A stretch of 64,000 bases of DNA from Parabacteroides sp. (lineage in GTDB: Bacteria; Bacteroidota; Bacteroidia; Bacteroidales; Tannerellaceae): positions 17,079-81,078 of the forward strand of contig JAQWBH010000002.1 in the NCBI GenBank assembly GCA_028707405.1, given 5' to 3'. The translations under genes and the position numbers were made by a program. Position 1 is the stretch's first letter. Each line of letters starts with the position of its first letter. Shown here piece by piece: positions 59,142-64,000 of this stretch. The notes under the pieces were generated by a model that saw nothing but the letters and a program-made list of their open reading frames with translations, ran no database searches and was not told where the DNA came from.

Positions 59142-60428
59142 CTACTCAACTTTTCTCTTAAAGAACCAAAGTTCATTAAACGTATAATTCAATGTAAAAC
59201 GGAAATACCGTTCATCAATCATATTTGTCTTAACTTCCGGATTTTTCTTTACATATTCTAAAGATATGTTAAGAAAAGAACGATTATCAATCAACGGTAA
59301 TCCGAATCCCAAACTTGCTCCAATTTCATGATAACTATCTCCTTCAGGATTAACCGTTGTCTGATTCATACGCAAATAAGAATTATTGTAATGAATGCCT
59401 GCGCGATACTTCATCCTATTGAAAAAGGTTTTACTCTGGTAGTTCGGGATATATTCGCAACCGCCCCCAATCCTATATTCATTATTAAATCGATTCTTAT
59501 CGCCAAAGTAAGGCATTTTTTTCCAATTTTCATAAGAAAAATCAACTGCTAACGTTAATTTATTTTGTTTTACATAAGAAACACCTATTCCATATGTATT
59601 TGGTAAAGAAAAATCTTTATCTGTTATCGTATCTGAACTAAGCGTTTCACCTGTTGTTGAAGATACATAAGCTATTGTCGAATTATACGACTTCGCATGT
59701 AAATTCTTTCTAGGCGAAAATGTAGCACCGAACGTCAACTGCTCTGTCTTGCTAATCGGATGCGTATACTGTATACCAAAATCAAATTTCAAATCGCGTA
59801 CTCTCAATTCCTCACTTCTAGAGGTATTATATGCACCTGTCGATTCTCCGCTCATCGTTATCACCTGACTATGCAATATGTTTCCAAATAAAAAGCCCAC
59901 ATTTGCACCGACAGCCAAACGCTTTTTCCAAATATCAAACGAAGCGCCACCATAGAAATCAGTTAATCCGCCCGTTCCATTATATGACTCTGTATAAGTA
60001 ACATCACTGCTTGAGCGAACAACTCCAAACTTGTAACCGACAAACGAGTACGGAAGCAAACCTGCACTCACAGCCAACCGACGGGAGATAGGAAACTGCA
60101 ACGCCATATATTCTACATTCCCATTCTTATCATGTTGACGACTATTTCCATCATCAAACTGCGAAAGTTGAGCAGCAACTCCGAAGTCAAAAATAAACGT
60201 CATCGAATCCATGCAGCTATATGAAGCTGGGTTTAATGGATTTATCTGCAAAGGTGAACGCAAACCAATACCTACACCTCCCATTGCTCGACCGGCTCCA
60301 AAAGAGCGATCGCCCAAATCGCCATAACCATAGCGTGTATACGGCGAATTGGTATTATTTTGTGCCATCATTGACACACATATAAAAGCAAAAGCGCCCG
60401 TTATCAATAGCTTATTAATTCTCAACAT
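59142..60428 (-). CDS. Outer-membrane beta-barrel protein (OmpP1/FadL-like)
   Basis: 428-residue outer-membrane protein with a signal peptide (MLRINKLLITGAFAFICVSM, cleavage near MMAQ) and many amphipathic strands ending KKNPEVKT...FTLNYTF. The N-terminal SPYTRYGYGDL and FGAGRAMGGVGIGL motifs resemble OmpP1/FadL-type barrels of Bacteroidota. The specific substrate is unknown. Its ATG overlaps the end of coaX by 14 bases. The TPR gene follows 69 bases later. Confidence 0.82.
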   Translation of the reverse strand: MLRINKLLITGAFAFICVSMMAQNNTNSPYTRYGYGDLGDRSFGAGRAMGGVGIGLRSPLQINPLNPASYSCMDSMTFIFDFGVAAQLSQFDDGNSRQHDKNGNVEYMALQFPISRRLAVSAGLLPYSFVGYKFGVVRSSSDVTYTESYNGTGGLTDFYGGASFDIWKKRLAVGANVGFLFGNILHSQVITMSGESTGAYNTSRSEELRVRDLKFDFGIQYTHPISKTEQLTFGATFSPRKNLHAKSYNSTIAYVSSTTGETLSSDTITDKDFSLPNTYGIGVSYVKQNKLTLAVDFSYENWKKMPYFGDKNRFNNEYRIGGGCEYIPNYQSKTFFNRMKYRAGIHYNNSYLRMNQTTVNPEGDSYHEIGASLGFGLPLIDNRSFLNISLEYVKKNPEVKTNMIDERYFRFTLNYTFNELWFFKRKVE

Positions 60429-61143
60429 TATACTCTAAGATCCTATTTAATCCTGTCAACACTAAATTAATGTCTGCAAAGATGGGGTTTTTTAATCGTC
60501 CCACAAAATAAAACGAATTACCTCCTGTTAAAAAAACAAAAAGGTTAGGATATTTTAGCCGAAGGCGATCAATATATCCATCCATTTCATAAACAATACC
60601 ATTCACAACACCCGCCCGAATAGCAGTCTCAGTCGTTGTTCCCACAAAGGGAACTTCATTCTTTTCAACTATTATTGGTAGCTTTTGCGTAAATTGATGT
60701 AATGCTTTAAAACGCATATCCATACCGGGAGAAATATTCCCTCCCAAATAATTGCCCGAAGCCTCAATCAATTCATATGTAATAGCTGTTCCCGCATCGA
60801 TCGCCAAAACATCTCTGTTCGGTTGAAGAAAATTGGCACCAACCGCCGCCGCAACCCTATCTTGTCCCAATGTCGCCTTCGTTGCATATTGTACTTGAAT
60901 AGGCAATGCTACCGTTTCATCCAAAAAGAAAAAACGATGCAAATGTTCGTTCAGATAAGAAATCAAATACTCGTTCCTCTCAACCACTGTCGAAAAAATA
61001 CCATTTATCAACGGATACTGCTCAAAAAGAACGTCGACCGCTTCTCTGTCAAATTCGCGATATACACTTGAAATCAGCATCTGTCCTTTATCGTATACAG
61101 CCACTTTAACCAATGTGTTTCCTTGCTCGATGATAAGATTCAC
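60415..61143 (-). CDS. coaX: Type III pantothenate kinase CoaX
   Basis: 242-residue cytoplasmic enzyme that phosphorylates pantothenate at the start of coenzyme A synthesis. The nucleotide motifs are IIEQGNT at the N-terminus, AIDAGTAITYEL and GGNISPGMDMR. The family begins right before NLIIEQGN, so I start at the GTG at 61143; an upstream ATG at 61191 would add 16 non-conserved residues. It is first in the coaX/barrel/TPR/lptC/CNNM chain. Confidence 0.87.
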   Translation of the reverse strand: MNLIIEQGNTLVKVAVYDKGQMLISSVYREFDREAVDVLFEQYPLINGIFSTVVERNEYLISYLNEHLHRFFFLDETVALPIQVQYATKATLGQDRVAAAVGANFLQPNRDVLAIDAGTAITYELIEASGNYLGGNISPGMDMRFKALHQFTQKLPIIVEKNEVPFVGTTTETAIRAGVVNGIVYEMDGYIDRLRLKYPNLFVFLTGGNSFYFVGRLKNPIFADINLVLTGLNRILEYNVEN

Positions 61144-61501
61144 GTTATCTAAAATTTTTCGCAAAGGAAAGCAAAATTGCTGAATTATCATCTATCATAA
61201 AGACATAAACTTCAAAAATCATCCAAAAGGATAAATTCACGATTTATAATTTATAAAATCGTTACTCATTGTAAATTTTTCATCCTATCCGGTTCCCTAC
61301 ATTATATATATACATCAAATTATATATAACAAACGACAGCATACATTCTCCGTAAACGAAACATTCCAGATGGAGCATACACACTACAGGTCGATTATCC
61401 AATTACTGACGTAGATCCAAGTTAACGAAAAGTGAATAATCTTAATACCATCAAATCATTGAAGCGCGTGATAATTGTCACATACAATATGGTCTTTAAT
61501 A
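61144..61501. other. Gene-free stretch between coaX and the dihydrouridine synthase gene
   Basis: 358 bases with no supported gene. It contains an inverted repeat ACGATTT/AAATCGT around 61240-61263. On the plus strand there is an open stretch of 31 codons (61330-61422) that reads like part of a protein (IPDGAYTLQVDYPITDVDPS) but has no start. The rest is AT-rich. Confidence 0.5.
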
Positions 61502-62431
61502 CTAAATGTCTTTTGCAGCTTCCAGATAGTTTTTCAGTTTGGTGCATTTGGTCAGTCGCTTGAAAATGCGTTTATCAATCTGAGGAGACAGATATTCCCA
61601 AAAGCATTGCATCTTAGAAAGTAATTGAACTTCTCCTTGACAAACAGACGATTCGTATGAATAAATAATATCATGCATCCGACGTACCCCTTCCCGTAAC
61701 TGTTGTTCGCTCCATCTTTTTCCAGTCTTATATTCCGCCGCCAATGATGGACGTGACAATAATCCCCGACCAATCATCACTCCTGCTATCGTAGGAAATC
61801 GGCCGGTTAACTGTTCGATATTTTCTACACTTTGTATATCGCCGTTATAAACCAACAGATGACGACACCGATCAACAAAACGGGCAAAGGCATCCCAATC
61901 GGCCTCACCTTTATACTGTTGTATACCTACCCGCGGATGTACAGTGATTTGATACAAAGGAGCTTCATTGAGAGATGTAGCCAAAGCTATTCCTTCGTCG
62001 AAAGAAGTCATACCAAGGCGCATCTTTATAGAAAAACGAATGTCAGGATAATCGGATAAAGCATTCAATATTCTCTTGGCTTCATCTGGGACAGCCAAGA
62101 GACCGGCACCTTTATGACGTTTAGTAAGAAGAGGAAAAGGACATCCCCAATTCATATCAACCTCATGATAACCCAGCCTGACGATAACCATCATCAACGA
62201 CCTGAATTCATCCACATTGCCCGGCAGAATCTGCGGCACAAACCGAGCATGTTCCAATATATTATACTTCGGATCAATATCATGCAAATCACGGTTACGG
62301 ACAGATCCTCTTTCCCAACGCACAAAAGGCGAATAGTAAGTATCCACTCCACCAAATACTTCGGCATGTGCTTCGCGATATATAGCAAGGGTAAAACCTT
62401 GTAAAGGGGCAAAAGAGATCGGGTATATCAT
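61502..62431 (-). CDS. tRNA-dihydrouridine synthase family protein
   Basis: 309-residue FMN-dependent enzyme of the Dus family, reducing a uridine of tRNA. The catalytic cysteine motif is MNWGCPFPLLTKRHKGAG, followed by KMRLG (substrate lysine) and MIGRGLLSRPSL. It resembles the DusC/short-Dus types in length. Its -7 box lies at 62467-62460, and it is divergent from the DUF4105 gene. Confidence 0.9.
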   Translation of the reverse strand: MIYPISFAPLQGFTLAIYREAHAEVFGGVDTYYSPFVRWERGSVRNRDLHDIDPKYNILEHARFVPQILPGNVDEFRSLMMVIVRLGYHEVDMNWGCPFPLLTKRHKGAGLLAVPDEAKRILNALSDYPDIRFSIKMRLGMTSFDEGIALATSLNEAPLYQITVHPRVGIQQYKGEADWDAFARFVDRCRHLLVYNGDIQSVENIEQLTGRFPTIAGVMIGRGLLSRPSLAAEYKTGKRWSEQQLREGVRRMHDIIYSYESSVCQGEVQLLSKMQCFWEYLSPQIDKRIFKRLTKCTKLKNYLEAAKDI

Positions 62432-62459
62432 TTTTGTAGCCTGTCTTCGTTTATTGGGG

Positions 62460-62467
62460 CAAAGATA
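62460..62467 (-). promoter_or_regulatory. -7 promoter box for the dihydrouridine synthase gene
   Basis: Minus strand TATCTTTG fits TAnnTTTG, 29 bases before the ATG. Confidence 0.55.
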
Positions 62468-62517
62468 AACAAAATAAAATTCATCCCGTAAAACATATGA
62501 ATCTCTTCTCTTTTTTA

Positions 62518-62525
62518 TACCTTTG
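62518..62525 (+). promoter_or_regulatory. -7 promoter box for the DUF4105 gene
   Basis: TACCTTTG fits TAnnTTTG. The longest reading frame starts upstream of this box, so the true start is the ATG pair at 62611/62614. Confidence 0.5.
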
Positions 62526-62610
62526 CAGCCAATATTTAAATCACTCGGATTCTACGCAAGAGCAATCGTGCGGAAGAGAAAAAGAATGTACTAAGAAAAA
62601 GGTTGAAAAG

Positions 62611-63801
62611 ATGATGAGAAAAGGGTTGCTCCTGTTTCTGCTTTCGATTTTATTAATGCCGCTTTATGCGCAATATGGTAGTCTGACGGACAAAGCACAA
62701 GTCAGTCTTCTTACTGTTGCTCCTTCTGAAGATGAAGTTTACACTATCTACGGTCATTCAGCCATCCGCATTCAAGATCCCACACAAAAGCTTGATATCG
62801 TATTTAATTATGGTATATTTGACTTTTCAAAACCCCATTTTATCTATCACTTTACTAAAGGTGAAACTGATTACCAACTAGGAATCAACAGATTCAACGA
62901 TTTTATAATCGAATACGAATTACGGGGCAGCAAAGTAACTGAACAAATTCTAAACCTCGACTCCATAGAAAAAAATAATCTTTGGAAAGCATTGATGATA
63001 AACGCGTTACCTAAGAATAGGGTATATCGTTACAATTTCTTTTTCGATAATTGTGCAACACGCCCGGAAATAATGATTGAGAGATGCACGGGCAATCGGA
63101 TTCATTATCGTAATCCATACTCTCCCGAATCATTCCGAAAAGTAATCAACGAATGTTCGCATCATAAACCATGGCTGACATTCGGTTGTGATTTGGTATT
63201 AGGTGCGCCAACCGACCGCAACATGACTGCACACGAAAAAAACTTTCTTCCTTCATTTTTGGAAAAAGCCTTTGCAGAAGCTATTGTGACCGGTCATAAC
63301 GGAACAGAAAAGAAGCTGGTTGCCTCAGCTCATACACTCATACAAGGCGTTGCCAACGATACCCCAGTGAAAATAGAGTTGCTTACACCTCTGTTTTGCT
63401 GCTGGGCACTGTTCATTTTCGTTGTGCTCCTGACTCTTTGGGAAGCTTTCCGAAAAACATATTGGAGTATTATTGACTGTCTGCTATTTTCTGTAGCCGG
63501 ACTAAGCGGTTGTATCATCTTCTTCCTATGCTTTATATCAACCCATCCTTGCGTATGGCCGAATTGGCAAATCGTGTGGCTGCACCCGCTTCACCTCATG
63601 GCTGTCTTGCTGTTTGCAATTAAAAAATACAGAAATGCTGCTTATTACTACCATTTTATTAACTTTGCAGTGCTTTTACTAATGCTGATCGGATGGCATT
63701 TCATTCCTCAGCACTTAAATACAGCCTTTATTCCACTTGTAATGAGTCTTTGTCTCCGTTCGGGATATGGCATATATAGAAAAATATGGAACATCGAGTA
63801 A
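62611..63801 (+). CDS. DUF4105-family membrane protein
   Basis: 396-residue exported membrane protein. After the signal peptide (MMRKGLLLFLLSILLMPLYAQ) lies a DUF4105/Lnb-N-like periplasmic domain (about 25-230) with the conserved GHSAIRIQDP and FNYGIFDF motifs and the Cys-containing FDNCATRPE. The C-terminal 150 residues form about five transmembrane helices. Similar domains occur in periplasmic thiol-peptidase-like proteins, but activity is unproven. The last 16 bases overlap the start of the alkaline-phosphatase-family gene. I chose the ATG at 62611, downstream of the promoter. Confidence 0.82.
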   Translation: MMRKGLLLFLLSILLMPLYAQYGSLTDKAQVSLLTVAPSEDEVYTIYGHSAIRIQDPTQKLDIVFNYGIFDFSKPHFIYHFTKGETDYQLGINRFNDFIIEYELRGSKVTEQILNLDSIEKNNLWKALMINALPKNRVYRYNFFFDNCATRPEIMIERCTGNRIHYRNPYSPESFRKVINECSHHKPWLTFGCDLVLGAPTDRNMTAHEKNFLPSFLEKAFAEAIVTGHNGTEKKLVASAHTLIQGVANDTPVKIELLTPLFCCWALFIFVVLLTLWEAFRKTYWSIIDCLLFSVAGLSGCIIFFLCFISTHPCVWPNWQIVWLHPLHLMAVLLFAIKKYRNAAYYYHFINFAVLLLMLIGWHFIPQHLNTAFIPLVMSLCLRSGYGIYRKIWNIE

Positions 63802-64000
63802 GACAAATATTAACATCGCTCCTAGCACTCCTTGCTGTCACCAATATGGATGCGCAACAACGCATTCCGAAACTGGTGGTCTGTATCACTGTTGACCAAC
63901 TTCGTGGCGACTATATTGAATATTTCTACAACACATTTGGCGAGCGTGGATTCAAGCGCTTGATGAATGAAGGACTTACCTATAAAAATATACGCTTTGA
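63786..64000 (+). CDS. Alkaline-phosphatase-family phosphodiesterase/phosphatase, cut by window edge
   Basis: 71 complete codons of a gene that runs off the right edge. A signal peptide (about 1-24, ending NMDAQ) is followed by PKLVVCITVDQLRGDYIEYF and GERGFKRLMNEGLTY, the opening of the alkaline-phosphatase/nucleotide-pyrophosphatase superfamily, with the first metal-ligand Asp in VDQLR. It starts inside the end of the DUF4105 gene (16-base overlap), so the two are coupled. Confidence 0.8.
   Translation, partial: MEHRVRQILTSLLALLAVTNMDAQQRIPKLVVCITVDQLRGDYIEYFYNTFGERGFKRLMNEGLTYKNIRF

Noticed and set aside
62497..62610. Upstream extension of the DUF4105 gene
   Set aside because: It includes the promoter; the signal peptide starts at 62611.
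1..64000. CRISPR arrays, tRNA/rRNA genes, insertion sequences, prophage or conjugation genes
   Set aside because: None could be seen: no regular spacer-repeat array, no cloverleaf-like sequence in the gaps and no transposase-like protein.

Overview
The window is a chromosomal segment of a Bacteroidota bacterium, most likely order Bacteroidales. The evidence is the promoter style (many genes have a TAnnTTTG -7 box 20-50 bases before the start, rather than a strong Shine-Dalgarno), the many lipoproteins and Tat-exported Gfo/Idh/MocA proteins, an N-succinylornithine carbamoyltransferase, and GH92/GH127 glycosidases. Genus cannot be fixed from the sequence alone. No rRNA, tRNA, insertion sequence, phage gene, CRISPR array or SusC/SusD pair was seen.

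Left part (1-11.2 kb), accessory carbohydrate region. A tandem pair of GH127 beta-L-arabinofuranosidase-type enzymes (the first cut by the left edge) is divergent from oxyR. Next is an overlapping three-gene operon: apbE-type flavin transferase, a Tat-signal oxidoreductase and a small two-helix membrane protein. An 851-base gene-free region holding an array of palindromes follows, then a GH92 alpha-mannosidase-type lipoprotein.

11.3-27.5 kb. RsiV-like lipoprotein, rsmG, a metallo-hydrolase and gcvP; a lipocalin-like lipoprotein; a two-gene unit of a lipoprotein and a PagL-like outer-membrane deacylase; a small lipoprotein; a membrane acyltransferase; then the etfB-etfA-acyl-CoA dehydrogenase operon and a second GH92.

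27.7-38 kb. Nitroreductase, ABM-domain lipoprotein, menA, CPBP protease, two further exported Gfo/Idh/MocA proteins, a PCMD/beta-barrel pair, a long-chain acyl-CoA ligase and a 71-residue Pro/Ala-rich lipoprotein.

38-63.8 kb, mostly minus-strand core and envelope genes. rluA-family, dsbD-like, mazG, lipase-like and argF' genes; a PspF-like sigma-54 activator leading lptE, a conserved hypothetical gene and secG; a compact four-gene operon (cytidylyltransferase, SDR, CDP-alcohol phosphotransferase, acyltransferase) that looks like an uncharacterised lipid-headgroup pathway; pdxA, a DUF4837 lipoprotein and rlmN; ppiD-like, CNNM, lptC, TPR, beta-barrel and coaX; a dihydrouridine synthase; and a DUF4105 protein overlapping an alkaline-phosphatase-family gene cut by the right edge.

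The candidates most worth following are the 47.2-50.2 kb lipid operon, whose enzymes carry non-canonical catalytic motifs, the 22-23 bp palindrome array at 8.5 kb, and the apbE/Tat-oxidoreductase operon.
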